A stretch of 22,500 bases of DNA from Stramonita haemastoma (GCA_030674155.1 CM060335.1:47451123-47473622), one strand, 5' to 3'. Counted from the first letter of the stretch, positions 7,820-16,966 are shown. Notes: generated from the sequence alone by a model not told the origin. Numbers and translations: made by a program.

Positions 7820-8110
7820 ATTATTATATTCTCAGCTGATCACCAGAAGTTTGTTTTATTTATAGCTGATGTCCCAGGGATAGTGTGCATTTTCTACCTA
7901 GATTTTTTAGGGCTATTTCTCACCACAACACGTCAGTCGTTCTGTTTGTAGCCTAAGTGGCGTTCTTTATTTTAACAATAGAAACTCTTGCTCTTGTTTG
8001 TTGGTATAATAGCAGACCTGTTGACCTTCAAATAAAAACAGCAACAGCATACTTATGCATGTGTACGTAATAACACAGGTCACTTTCTTATCTGTTGTTG
8101 ACGACAAAAG
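7820..8110. other. Intron-like sequence
   Basis: AT-rich with no recognised element. It ends in a weak pyrimidine tract (ACTTTCTTATCTGTTGTTG) in front of the next candidate exon. Confidence 0.4.
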
Positions 8111-8251
8111 ATCCAGAGATGGACGAAGAGAGGACACTTCTGAAGCAGACCTCCAGCCAGATGTGGAGAAGACTCCTTTCCCAAAGTCATGACAGAGGAC
8201 CCTGGTGCCTCCTCAGATTCCTGCTGTGTGGACTCTGCAAGGCAAAGAAAG
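8111..8251 (+). CDS. Candidate further exon of the TIR gene
   Basis: Bounded by an acceptor (GACGACAAAAG, ending 8110) and a donor (AAAG|GTTAGC at 8251/8252); the length of 141 is a multiple of three. One frame reads SRDGRREDTSEADLQPDVEK and then TPFPK before a TGA; another frame continues VMTEDPGASSDSCCVDSARQ, with the switch near the CCCAAAG run at 8178-8184. The acidic Ser/Glu composition matches the upstream tail, which suggests the same gene with another frame break. The phase does not fit the preceding donor without an indel, so the assignment is tentative. Confidence 0.3.
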
Positions 8252-8517
8252 GTTAGCATTGTGCCATGTTTGCTTTCCAGGGTTGACCAGTGCAAACTAG
8301 TAAAAACCCAACAATCAAGACAGTTAAAGTTGGGCAGGACTGTTCAGTATTTTGCTGAATAGTGCTAGTGAGCAGCATGAATGAATCAGAGGCACCGGAA
8401 CTAGACAGAGAGAAGAGTTGAGAAGAATATCCGTGATACTGAGTCAAGGGTTTGGGGCTAGTTTTGAGGGGTCGTGGTGGTTATGGTGGTGGTGGTGTGT
8501 GTTCGATTGATTGAATT

Positions 8518-8932
8518 AATTTAATTTCATTTCATACCACTTTAATCACTGCAGATTTCTCTGCATGAGTTTAGGGATGCTTTCCCGAGGGAGAGCCTGT
8601 CGCCATAAGAGCAGCGCCACCAATTATCATTTTTTTGCCGTCTGTAGCTGTACTTGTTTTCTACCAGAATGGCTTTTTTCTACAGAATTTTGCCAGAGAT
8701 GACTCTCTTGTCGCCGTAGGGTTTTTTTTTTTTTTAAGTGTGCTGAATAATTATGTGTAACACAGGACCTCGGTATATCATCTCATCCGAAAGACTAGCA
8801 CCTAGACCATCACCATGGTCTAATGGATGGGGGACAAATTTCAGGCTCAAACAGGGTTTGAACAACGGCACACTTCCTACCCAGACGTTTCGCTTTCTAG
8901 GAAGGCGGTTACCTCTAGACCACCCGTCCGCG
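8518..8932 (-). mobile_element. SINE-B, full-length copy 1 (tRNA-derived)
   Basis: Read on the minus strand: a tRNA-like head (8932-8840) with A box GGTGGTCTAGAGGTAACCGC and a degenerate B box TTGTTCAAACCC, then a central core (TCGGATGAGATGATATACCG, near 8790-8770), a body (CTGGCAAAATTCTGTAGAAA; GGTGGCGCTGCTC; GCAGAGAAATCTGC) and an AAATTAAATT tail. The same modules in the same order occur at 11755-12311. I recognise it as a family common in gastropod genomes, from memory. Confidence 0.8.
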
Positions 8933-8935
8933 ATT

Positions 8936-9120
8936 GGCTGGTTGGCTGGGTTTTTTTTTTTAGGACTGATGGGTAAGTTTGTGGATTGGCTGCTTGGTTG
9001 GTAGGCTGACTTGTTTGTTGGTTGATTGGTAGGCTGACTGGCTGATTTGAGAGACAGCAGTCTGTATGGTTGTTTGGTTGTTTCTTTTATTTTGGCTGGT
9101 TGATGGATTTTGTTGTTGTT
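8936..9120. repeat. Degenerate GGCTGGTT/TTGG-rich low-complexity region
   Basis: Repeated words GGTTGGCTGG, GGTAGGCTGAC and GTTGGTTGATTGG recur irregularly. No gene is visible. Confidence 0.55.
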
Positions 9121-9159
9121 TTTAGTTAGTTCACGAGTTGGTATCTATTCAGTTTTCTC

Positions 9160-9335
9160 TTTTTTTATTTCAAGGATATTGGCACAAGAACTCATCTGCG
9201 TTTTACATCTAGTCCCTGTGTGTATGCAGTTTTGTGCATTTTTTCATCCGTTCTTGCCAGCACAAAATTTTTAATGTCCTTTTCTTCTCAAAGGGGAGAC
9301 AAGTTGTAACTTGTGCACAAGATGTTCAGGGATGA
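9160..9335 (-). mobile_element. SINE-A, copy 2 (3' part)
   Basis: The minus strand matches the 3' half of the full SINE-A (GTGCACAAGTTACAACTTG region, GCATACACACAGGGACTAG, ATATCCTTGAAATAAAA). It is 5'-truncated and rather diverged. Confidence 0.72.
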
Positions 9336-9392
9336 TTGATCTTGTTTGTTTTATTTGGGAGCTTTGTGTACAGTTTGTTTGGATGTCTGCTA

Positions 9393-9704
9393 TTAACCCT
9401 CTTAGTCCTGAACCTGGATTTGCCAGGATTGAATAATTGCCTCCCCCCCTCCCTGAATCCCGATCCAGGATTTGCTGTGATTTATACACAGTAGATTTCC
9501 ATTAGCCAGTGACCATCACTAATTGCTACCATATGTCAAAGCTCTATCAGTCTAGAGGTACAAAGCCTGCTGAGAGTCTGGAAGCTGCTGGTATGAATTT
9601 AGGAGGAAAAGGCCAGCCAGCATGTGTGCCTGACCTGATTTCGTGATGGAATGCAAAATCTAGTGGCAATTAGTGTTAAGAAAATCCGAATACAAGAGGG
9701 TTAA
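9393..9704. mobile_element. piggyBac-like MITE (304 bp plus TTAA target duplications)
   Basis: TTAA at 9393-9396 and at 9701-9704 flank a 304-bp element. Its ends are inverted: CCCTCTTAGTCC at the left, and the reverse complement of the right end reads CCCTCTTGTATTC. A GGATTT motif follows on both sides. TTAA duplication plus ends starting with CCC is the hallmark of the piggyBac superfamily. There is no transposase, so it is non-autonomous. Confidence 0.62.
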
Positions 9705-9769
9705 AGAAATGCTATGCTATTTCATCTGTTCAATCATACATTTGATGCACTTTGCTGTGCATGTTTCAG

Positions 9770-9877
9770 AAATCTGAGAAGGAAGGATGACGGAAGCAGC
9801 AGAACGTTGGGCCACTTTCATCGCTTGGTTCAAACCCTGTCTGGCATGTTTTCTAGAGCAAACTCAATCTTCAACAG
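9770..9877 (+). CDS. Candidate exon with a GC donor, possibly of the TIR gene
   Basis: The acceptor TTTGCTGTGCATGTTTCAG ends at 9769. Its 108 bases have one open frame reading NLRRKDDGSSRTLGHFHRL, then VQTLSGMFSRANSIFN. The donor is ACAG|GCAAGT at 9877/9878, the consensus of the minor GC-AG intron class. Its entry phase matches the exit phase of one frame of the 8111-8251 candidate. It resembles a basic helical segment, but no family is recognised. It could belong to the TIR gene or to another gene. Confidence 0.33.
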
Positions 9878-10310
9878 GCAAGTGTGTGGGCTTGTTGGGG
9901 CCGGGGAGGTGCCAACACTGCAACTAGAAGTGTGGGGTCTGTACGACAGAAGAGAAGGCAGCAACACAAAGATCAGTATTAAAACTATCATGTGCATGTG
10001 TTCTTCCCATGCCAAAGAGTACATGCACTATGTGCTTGTGTGTTCTTTCACAGGGTCAGCAGCCCACGACCACACAATATGCAGGAATTTACTGGTAGCT
10101 GTGTAGGTACCTTGTGTGCAAACGCTGACTGTCACGGTTTGCATTTTATCCCGTGCTAGTTCTGTGCGTGTGTGTGTGTGCGTGCGTGTTTGTATGTCTG
10201 TGTGTCTATGTCCAGCATCCGTTTCTGCGTGCACATACGCGTTCTTGCCTTTTGAACATGTGCTGAAAACTGGAACTTCTGCTTAAACCTTGAACCAAAC
10301 CTGAAGATAT
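9878..10310. other. Intron-like sequence, no gene recognised
   Basis: Contains a degenerate TG/CG tract near 10163-10206. No recognised coding or repeat element. Confidence 0.45.
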
Positions 10311-10312
10311 TT

Positions 10313-10401
<89 letters not shown>
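10311..10401. repeat. (TA)n microsatellite
   Basis: About 45 TA units with a few interruptions; cruciform-prone and hard to assemble. Confidence 0.95.
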
Positions 10402-10403
<2 letters not shown>

Positions 10404-11130
10404 GTTCAGCTTCTCCATCTTGGGTCTCTTGCCATAATAGTTTTAAGTCATGTGTTACTTGTAAAGGAACAGACTAAAAAAAACAAACCGATAATTAGAA
10501 GACTGTTTTGATCCTAAAGTGATCAAGACACTTTTGCACAAATTGTCAGTTTTCCTAAAGGATTGAGAAGTGTAGGTGCTTGTCAGTTTTCTGTATTTTA
10601 GGGTGTTTACATGTTCTGGGTCCGGACAGCTGTATTTGTAAACACCAGGTTGTGCTGACAAAGTCAGTCTACTTTTTAGACTGGCTGCACAGTTTTCGCT
10701 TTCGCTGTGCTGTCATACGCTCTTTACTGTCAGTAAAAGGGTCAACTGTCTTTGCTGATTTCTCTGCTAAAGGTGGGATATACTCACGCATTCTATCGGC
10801 ATTTTGGCTATCAGTGGATATACATGTATTTTCCTGGCACTGTTTATTTTTTTTTACTCGTTTCAGAAGGGTTTTGTTTGTTATTTTTTTAATTTGTTTT
10901 TATTAAGGTGGTGAGGGTGTGTGAGTTGGTCTTGTTCTAACAAGCACGTATAGAACAGTGTGGTGCATTTGTTTCAGCTTTTCAAGACGTCTTTCAACAT
11001 CACAGCCATAGTATAACAGACAGTCTATGGCACCTTCTTGACATTCTGGATGGCGAGGCTCGAATAATGACATTGGTGAAATTTTGTTGTTGTTGTTGTT
11101 TTCCTAGATAGATGGCTTTATGAAAAAAGC
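10402..11130. other. No gene recognised
   Basis: AT-rich sequence. The frame at 10580-10906 is Phe-rich and looks like chance. A short (GTT)n run lies near 11083-11100. Confidence 0.45.
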
Positions 11131-11200
11131 AAATCAATGCTTATTCAATGTACCATCTGGAAATAAAAATTTGACTTTGACTTGACATTGACTTTGAACT
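11131..11200 (+). mobile_element. Possible LINE 3' end with TTGAC-type tail
   Basis: The sequence ATGTACCATCTGGAAATAAA is followed by imperfect TTGAC repeats (TTTGACTTTGACTTGAC). It resembles the 3' termini of the two Rex1-like copies at 14254 and 17477, but the upstream body is not recognisable. Confidence 0.35.
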
Positions 11201-11426
11201 GCTGAAGCTGTCTGCAGCGTGTTGGATTTTTGTTTTTAACCACAAGGCAGAATGGCCATAATACCGTTTAGCATCTTTAATTTGTTTTCCTGTTTTTTTG
11301 TGTAAAATGGTGCAAGTTTTACAGATACTGCTTTAGTTATGGTCATTTTTTTCACTTTCCTGTTTTTTTTTTTATAGTCTATTCATTTTATTTATTCATC
11401 TATCTTTTAATCAATTCTTTCACATT
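11201..11426. other. No gene recognised
   Basis: T-rich low-complexity DNA without a recognised element. Confidence 0.5.
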
Positions 11427-11746
11427 AAAGGATAGTGAAATAGGCACTCATATGCTCTCTTACACCCAGTCCTTGTGTACATGCAGTTTTGTCAATTATT
11501 CATATGTTTCTATCGGCACACAATAGCTACTCTTCCGAAAAGCGGAACAGTACTTAACGTGTGCGCGAGATGTTCTGCCTGCGTTCGTACACAGGACTTC
11601 GGTTTATAGTCTCATCCAAAGGACTTTTGGGGAGAGTGGAGTCTGCACTGATGTTAACTCCAGGGAAAAGTTCCTTTGAAGGGATTCGAACCCGGGTCGT
11701 CAGATTGCAGCGTAATGTTCTGACCACTAGGCTATCCCGTCCCCCC
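11427..11746 (-). mobile_element. SINE-A, full-length copy 3
   Basis: The minus strand begins with a tRNA-like head (GGGATAGCCTAGTGGTCAG A box; GGGTTCGAATCCC B box at about 11694-11682), then GAGTTAACATCAGTGC, a core (GATGAGACTATAAACCGAAG), GTGCGCACACGTTAAGTAC-like sequence, and the 3' part shared with the other copies. Long open frames on both strands here are only SINE sequence. Confidence 0.85.
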
Positions 11747-11754
11747 TTTAATCG

Positions 11755-11963
11755 GTGGATCGGTGGTCTAGAGATAACGCACCTACCTAGAAATCGAAAA
11801 GTCCGGGTCGGAAGTGTACAGTGGTTCAAACCCGTCTGGGCTCGAATCTTTTCCAACATCCATTAAACCAAAAGTGGTGGTCTGGATGCTAATATTTGAT
11901 TTGTTTTTACAAGAGATAGCGCTATACAAATTCCAAATTTTTTTTATTATTATTATCATATTA

Positions 11964-11999
<36 letters not shown>

Positions 12000-12311
12000 T
12001 TTGTTATTATTATTATATTTTAATTATTATTATTATTTATATTATTCGGATGAGACGATAAACTGAGGTCCCGTTGTTACGTAAAATTATCAAGCGCACG
12101 TAAAAGAAACCACGGCGACAAGAGTTGTCCCTGGCAAAATTCTGTAGAAAAAAGCCACTCTGATAGGAAAACACATACAGTTGCAGACAGGAAAAGAAAA
12201 AAAAATGGGTGGCGCTGCTCTTGTGGCGACGCGCTCTCCTCGCTCCCCTGGGGGAGAGCAGCCTGAATTTCACGCAGAGAAATCTGCCATGACAAAGTGG
12301 TGTATAAGAAA
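11755..12311 (+). mobile_element. SINE-B, copy 2, interrupted by an L2 tail
   Basis: The head lies at 11755-11893 (A box TGGTCTAGAGATAACGC; B box GGTTCAAACCC at 11823-11833), running to GTGGTCTGGATGCTAA. The core and body resume at 12047 (CGGATGAGACGATAAACTGA; CTGGCAAAATTCTGTAGAAA; GCAGAGAAATCTGCCATGAC). Compared with copy 1 the element is intact apart from about 150 inserted bases, and the two parts align end to end. Confidence 0.8.
11894..12046 (+). mobile_element. L2-like 3' tail inserted in SINE-B, with (ATT)n
   Basis: GAGATAGCGCTATACAAATT, then CC and an ATT-rich run. It is the same tail, in opposite orientation, as the L2-like fragment at 1630-1680. The long ATT run (about 11941-12046) is the tail microsatellite. 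Confidence 0.7.
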
Positions 12312-12334
12312 ATATCGTTATTTTTGGTGTTTTT

Positions 12335-12455
12335 CCAATCCAATATCAGTGTTGATGTTGGTACCATCCAATATTACAGTGTTGGTGTTGGTACTATGCA
12401 ATATTCCAGTGTTGGTGTTAGTACTATCCAATATCACAGTGTTGGTGTTAGTACA
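12335..12455. repeat. 30-bp minisatellite, left part
   Basis: Three complete units and partial ones; unit GTTGGTACTATCCAATAT, then CACAGTGTTGGT. The same units reappear at 14320-14380 on the far side of a LINE, so this is one array split by an insertion. Confidence 0.9.
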
Positions 12456-13018
12456 TACATACTTTACTTTGTCAGTCCTCTTGTACCATCTTGGGCATCA
12501 AAGCGAGAAAGAAATTTCTGTCTGTGACAAGTTTGAAGATCTGGGTGGGTGGGATGTTGTGGGTCTTTAGTATTTCTTTTACACCCTCAGCCCAGGTCTT
12601 CCTCGGTCTTCCCCTTGCCTTCTACCCAGACATCCTTGTGTTGTAAGCTTTCCTGGCAAGCTGATGAGGTGCCATGCGTGTCAGGTGCCCAAACCCTCTG
12701 ATTCTCTGCTGCTGGATGTAGTGAAGAATTCGTATTGTTCCAACCATTTCTCTGGTCTAGGTGTTCTCGATATGATCAGGTCTGGTTTTGTTGACGGCTC
12801 TCCTGAGACCTTTCATTTTGCGGGTGGGTGGTGATCTTTCTTTCGAGACTTTTGGTAAAGATCACTATCTGACTCTGGAAATTCAAGGTTCGTCTAAGTA
12901 AGGACGCGGTGAGTTTGGCTTTGATCTGATGGGGATGTTGGGGTGTCATAAGAGTGGAGCAAGCTGATAGCTGACATTGTTGGCCTTTTGAGCTCCTGTC
13001 TCGATCTCTCTGTTGAGA
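12456..13018 (-). mobile_element. RTE-like LINE 1, C-terminal part
   Basis: The minus strand encodes the C-terminal region of an RTE-type endonuclease/reverse transcriptase: LNREIETGAQKANNVSYQL, then GFGHLTRMAPHQLARKAYNT and NTRMSGKRQGEDRGRPGL, then KLVTDRNFF near the end. Several frame changes and stops show it is dead. The 3' tail has a short ATGT repeat. Its upstream continuation lies at 14255-14318, on the other side of the Rex1-like insertion. Confidence 0.75.
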
Positions 13019-13024
13019 AGCCCA

Positions 13025-13699
13025 TTTGCGGACGACAGTGCTCTTCTGTCTCTCTTATCTGGATCAGTCCTAGACCATGGTCCAGCCCTTACCGAGTTCG
13101 TAGATTGGTGTGATGAGGCCTATCTGGAGCTAAATGTTTCTAAAACTAAAGACCTTCCTATTGATTTCAGAAGATCGGAGCACACTTCTGAGAATACCAT
13201 CATCCATAGTGAAGAAGTTGAAAACGTTTTGAAATACAAATATCTGGGAACTGTTTTTGACCACAAGCTAAATTGGGATGCTAACACTGACGCCATTGTC
13301 AAAAAGGGGCAACAACGTGTGTATTTTCTGAGGAAGCTTAACTCATTTTTTGTCGACAAAAAGATTCTTTCTTTGTTCTACAAGTCTTATATAGAGAGCG
13401 TTTTAAGTTTTGCTTTCATTTGCTGGTACAATAACCTTAGCATTAAGAACAAGAATGGTCTTCAGAGAATTGTGAAAATCTGCTCTAAAATTATCGGAGA
13501 AGAACAAAGAGACCTCAGGTCGTTTTGTAATCAGCAGCTTGTACGTAAAGCAAGAGCCATTTTGGCCGATTCCTCCCACGCTCTGTTTTCAGAATTTCAA
13601 TTGTTGCCTTCAGGACGTCGTTTTCAATGCCACAACAGCAAAACAAACAGAAAAAGGAATTCCTTTGTGCCAGTAGCTATCCGAGTTCTAAACTCATAA
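13025..13699 (+). pseudogene. Reverse transcriptase C-terminal half (Rex1/CR1-like)
   Basis: An open frame of about 225 codons copies RNA into DNA in intact relatives. It keeps the catalytic FADD box at its start, then FVDWCDEAYLELNVSKTK (thumb-proximal motif), YKYLGTVFDHKLNWD, GQQRVYFLRKLNSFF, YKSYIESVLSFAFICWY, and the typical C-terminal LLPSGRRFQCHNSKTNRKR with a RVLNS ending. The fingers, most of the palm and any endonuclease are absent, so it cannot act alone. The long frame without stops suggests a fairly young insertion. Final codons give VLNS then TAA at 13697-13699. Confidence 0.85.
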
Positions 13700-13747
13700 T
13701 AACACTGACTGAGGTTGTTTGTTTTTGTTTTTGTTTGTTTGTTTGCT

Positions 13748-13748
13748 C

Positions 13749-13825
<77 letters not shown>
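13748..13825. repeat. (GT)n microsatellite inside Rex1-like copy 1
   Basis: About 38 GT units in the 3' UTR of the element; copy 2 has the same tract in the same place. Confidence 0.95.
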
Positions 13826-13827
<2 letters not shown>

Positions 13828-14254
13828 AGCTTCTCTGAATTACTTACCTGCCACTGTTATGTATGTAGCCAATGCATACAGGTGTGCACATACATGCATA
13901 TGTACCCATAAAATAAGTATGTCTTATTTTTGGCTTTGTATATGTGCGGGTGTGAACGCGTGCGTATAATGTGTAAATAATGGTGATCATATGTCTTTTC
14001 TAGTCAATGGTTTTTAAGAACATTGTATCTAAACATTGGTGTGTGTGTATGCGTGTGTTTGCGTGTGTGCAAGCGCGCGCGCGTAGAGTGTGAGTGTTTG
14101 TGACATTTTATTTGAAGTTATATGTTTGAACAAAAAAGAAATGTAGCTCCTTCGTGTGTTTGATTATGAATTTGTAGCAATATGCCTGTCAGTATTGTAA
14201 TTGCCCTTCAGGGATGATTAAAGTATTTTTGACTTGACTTGACTTGACTTGACT

Positions 14255-14318
14255 CTTCTGTGAAGACATTTCCAAGATACTTGAACTCGCTGACTTGTTT
14301 CAGCATTGTCCCATTGAT
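14255..14318 (-). mobile_element. RTE-like LINE 1, upstream part
   Basis: The minus strand reads INGTMLKQVSEFKYLGNVF then TE, the RT motif (INGxxL..V..FKYLG..FT) that directly precedes the LNREIETG block at 13018. The two parts therefore belong to one element split by the Rex1-like insertion. Confidence 0.75.
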
Positions 14319-14319
14319 G

Positions 14320-14380
14320 GTTGGTGTTGGTACAATCCAATATCACAGTGTTGGTGTTGCTGCTATGCAATATCACAGTT
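14320..14380. repeat. 30-bp minisatellite, right part
   Basis: About two units matching those at 12335-12455 (GGTACAATCCAATATCACAG). Confidence 0.85.
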
Positions 14381-14714
14381 TAGCGTATCTCTGATTTACA
14401 ATACCTTTCAGACTTTACATTTTTCCTGAGAAAAGGTATATGGTTTGTTTTATTGTTCACTTATGTATAATATGCGATGTCAACTAACTTCTGTTCAAGC
14501 CAGATGCATGTACACAAACGTGGGAAGTTTTACTATTCACATGCTTGTTGATGTCAGCAACCTTTTTTTTGAGTGTATAATTATTTGTTAACTATGTATA
14601 CTCGTTTGGCCTCCCCTTGTCATTCCTTTATCCAGTATCTCTTGCTATATTTTTCAATGCATAGTATGTATGTGAGTGAGTCTGAGGTGTCAAGTCTAGG
14701 GCTTACCTGTCTGC
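14381..14714. other. No gene recognised
   Basis: AT-rich spacer between the two LINE nests. No coding or repeat signal that I can name. Confidence 0.5.
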
Positions 14715-14851
14715 ATCTTCATCATTGCTGCTGTTCACCTTCACCTATCCCCTGGTTTGTTAGATGGGGCACCAATCAAGATTTAGCAGCCAGCTTCCTC
14801 CACTCCTCGTGGTTCTGAACTTTTCGTACTGGGTCGTTCCACTCAAGGCCA
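14715..14851 (-). mobile_element. RTE-like LINE 2, C-terminal end
   Basis: The minus strand reads TGLEWNDPVRKVQNHEEWRK, then LAAKS and a stop, the standard C-terminus of RTE-type LINE proteins. Its upstream part lies at 17478-17995, beyond the Rex1-like copy 2 that splits it. Confidence 0.75.
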
Positions 14852-15020
14852 GTCCAGGACGTCGTTTTCAATGCCACAACAGCAAAACAAACAGAAAAAG
14901 GAATTCCTTTGTGTCAGTAGCTATCCGAGTTCTAAATTCATATAACACTGACTGAGGTTGTTTGTTTTTGTTTTGTTTGTTTGTTTGATTTTGTTTTTTG
15001 TTTTGTTTTGTTTTGTTTGT

Positions 15021-15108
<88 letters not shown>
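14852..15108 (+). mobile_element. Rex1/CR1-like LINE, copy 2, left part
   Basis: Homologous to copy 1 from GGACGTCGTTTTCAATGCC onward. It encodes only the last residues (GRRFQCHNSKTNRKRNSF to RVLNS), followed by the same 3' UTR start and (GT)n tract. It is more severely 5'-truncated than copy 1 and is interrupted at the (GT)n. Confidence 0.82.
15025..15108. repeat. (GT)n microsatellite inside Rex1-like copy 2
   Basis: About 42 GT units. The tract resumes briefly at 16968-16979 after the nested LINE. Confidence 0.95.
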
Positions 15109-15193
15109 AAGAATTCAAGATTCAAGATTCAAAATATTTTATTGCCATTTAAGTCATGCAGACTTATTTGACACAACAAAACAAACATCAGTT

Positions 15194-15505
15194 TTAATTA
15201 TCTTTCTGCCCAAAATGATGTCCACAAAAAACATGTTGCATTCTTCTTCTCTTTTCCTCAAAACATTCATTCACATATCTAATGATATCTGCTTGATATA
15301 TATCAACTGCGATTATGTCGCTTTCCTTATCTATATGTTTTTTACGTTCTTTGTGTTTGGTTTTAACTTTAAATAACAAATTGTTTCTGAGTTCATCATA
15401 TAACACACATTCATCGAGTACATGAAATTCATCTTCTATTTTGTTACAGTATTTACATTTTCTGTCCTCTCTGGGCATATTTTGGTGTCTCCCTTTCTCT
15501 ATCAT
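15194..15505 (-). pseudogene. Nested LINE, C-terminal zinc-knuckle region
   Basis: This minus-strand frame contains CKYCNKIEDEFHVLDEC, a C-x2-C-x7-H-x4-C pattern found at the C-terminus of many jockey/CR1/I-group LINE proteins, followed by a basic and acidic helical tail (CFEEKRRRMQHVF). It is likely the natural C-terminus of the nested LINE protein. It is separated from the upstream part by a short stretch with stops (15506-15710). Confidence 0.7.
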
Positions 15506-15710
15506 TAAATCGTGACAGCTTAAGCGAAATTTACAAAAGTATTTTTATGAGTTTTGTTTTCATAGTTAATAAGATATGGTTCCATTCTGTATTCCTTGGT
15601 TACAAAATCATAAAATTTTAGTTTTGCAAACTGTTTTTTCTGGTAGTTCCAGAATGTTTTATACATGGTCTGAAAGCTTTCTTTGAACAGCATAACTTAA
15701 CCGATGAACA

Positions 15711-16290
15711 TCAAAAGTACTCTGGTTTTTTCCACACATGTTTAAACCCAATTGTGTAAAGGATATTTTTTACTGTATTGATCCATTTATCACATGTATT
15801 CGTCTGATACAAATAATCGTATACTATTCTAATATAAGAGTTTGGTTTTGATTCTGTTAAATGAATCCAAAAGGATATTATCTGGTATATGATTTTAAGA
15901 GTCAGTGGAAATCTTCCTAATTCACCCAGAGTGGGTAGTACTAATGCTTTTTTATGAACTCCCAGTATTTGTTTACAAAATTTATATGAAAATGTTTCGT
16001 ACATAAACTGATTTGATAAGCATGTCTTGAACAATTCGTCAATATGAAATTCTGTCTCCCCATGAAAACAAAAAGGAAACCAAACTTCTGCTCCATAAGT
16101 TAAAACAGGAGTTATTAATGAGTCAAATAAACGCATTATTATAGTAGTCTTTAAATTTTGTCCATGAACTGCTCTTTTAAAAATGCTTTATTACTTTGTT
16201 TTACTAAATGTTCTTGTGTTGCTTGAAACTTACCATTCTGATGAAAGATGACACCTAGATATTTGTAAGTTTCTACTGTTTCAATTACAT
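15711..16290 (-). pseudogene. Nested LINE, RT C-terminal region
   Basis: After the stop the minus strand continues with VETYKYLGVIFHQNGKF, the post-palm FKYLG-type motif. A frame break near 16180 leads into MRLFDSLITPVLTYGAEVWF, another conserved LINE block (the 'S...P.L.YG.E.W' motif). The frame closes at about 15711. Confidence 0.78.
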
Positions 16291-16294
16291 GCTC

Positions 16295-16966
16295 TCACAC
16301 ATTAAAATGTATGGGAATTTTAGGTGGTGATCTCGTAAAGACTATTACCTTTGTTTTGGTTTTGTTTATCTTTAAGCCCCAGTTTGAACTGTATTCTTGA
16401 AGTTTATTCAATTTAGTTTGAAGACCTACTTTGGTTGTTGATAGCAATGCTAGGTCATCAGCATATAGTAAACAAGGAATTCTGTCTCTCAAAGTTATAT
16501 ATGGTGAATCTTTCTCATCAATATACTGAACTATATCATTGACATATATATTAAATAATGTAGGGCTTAATGTATTTCCCTGATGCACCCTCTTTTCACT
16601 CTGATTTCACCAGTGTGTTTTCCTTGCCTGTTTGTAATTACTGTTGCATTCCAATACATGTTTTTAATAACATTATAGGTTTTACCTGTTATCCCTATTT
16701 CGTTTAGCTTTATTAGAAGACCCTCATGCCACACATTATCGAAAGCTTTCTGAAAATCTACAAAGCAGCAATAAAGTCTTTTACTTTTTACTTTTAGCAC
16801 TTTATCAATTAAATTGTTAAGTAGAAAGATATGGTCCGTTGTTCTGCATGTTTTCCTGAATCCAGCTTGTTCTCTGACAATACTATTGTTATTTTCTAAA
16901 TATTCAGATATTCTTTGATTTAGTATTTGACAAAAAAGTTTTCCAATAGTGTTTGTTAACGTAATT
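16295..16966 (-). pseudogene. Reverse transcriptase palm of the nested LINE
   Basis: Read right to left on the minus strand, the RT motifs appear in order: GITLTNTIGKLFCQILNQRI; EQAGFRKTCRTTDHI; the catalytic motif A in YCCFVDFQKAFDNVWHEG; then, after a one-base frame break near 16580, QGNTLSPTLFNIYVND; and the catalytic YADD box in CLLYADDLALLST. WGLKINKTKTKVIVF follows, as expected. A TGA sits shortly after, at about 16292. The frame break and stops show inactivity, although both catalytic aspartate motifs survive. Confidence 0.85.

Larger units (their letters stand above)
13019..14254 (+). mobile_element. Rex1/CR1-like LINE, copy 1 (5'-truncated)
   Basis: The element starts within RT motif C (FADD) and runs through the end of the ORF, the 3' UTR and a TTGAC tail. 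The 3' UTR contains a (GT)n tract (13748-13825), then GCTTCTCTGAATTACTTACC and TGCCCTTCAGGGATGATTAA. The tail is about five TTGAC units ending at 14254. Copy 2 (14852-17477) shares the ORF end, (GT)n, 3' UTR and tail. Confidence 0.82.
15109..16966 (-). mobile_element. Nested minus-strand LINE (5'-truncated)
   Basis: A minus-strand non-LTR element of about 1.86 kb inserted in the (GT)n of Rex1-like copy 2. Its 3' end has an AATAAAATATTTTGAA motif and tail repeats TTGAATC (15113-15134). The 5' end starts inside the RT domain. The clade is uncertain; the motifs fit the jockey/CR1/I group. Confidence 0.8.

Noticed and set aside
9540..9600. Degenerate tRNA-like head (AGTCTAGAGGTA, then GCTGGTATGAATTTAGG)
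   Set aside because: Loosely similar to the SINE-B head, but no SINE body follows and it lies wholly inside the MITE.
11554..11866. Two 101-codon open frames on opposite strands
   Set aside because: The region is SINE-A and SINE-B head sequence; the frames have no independent support.
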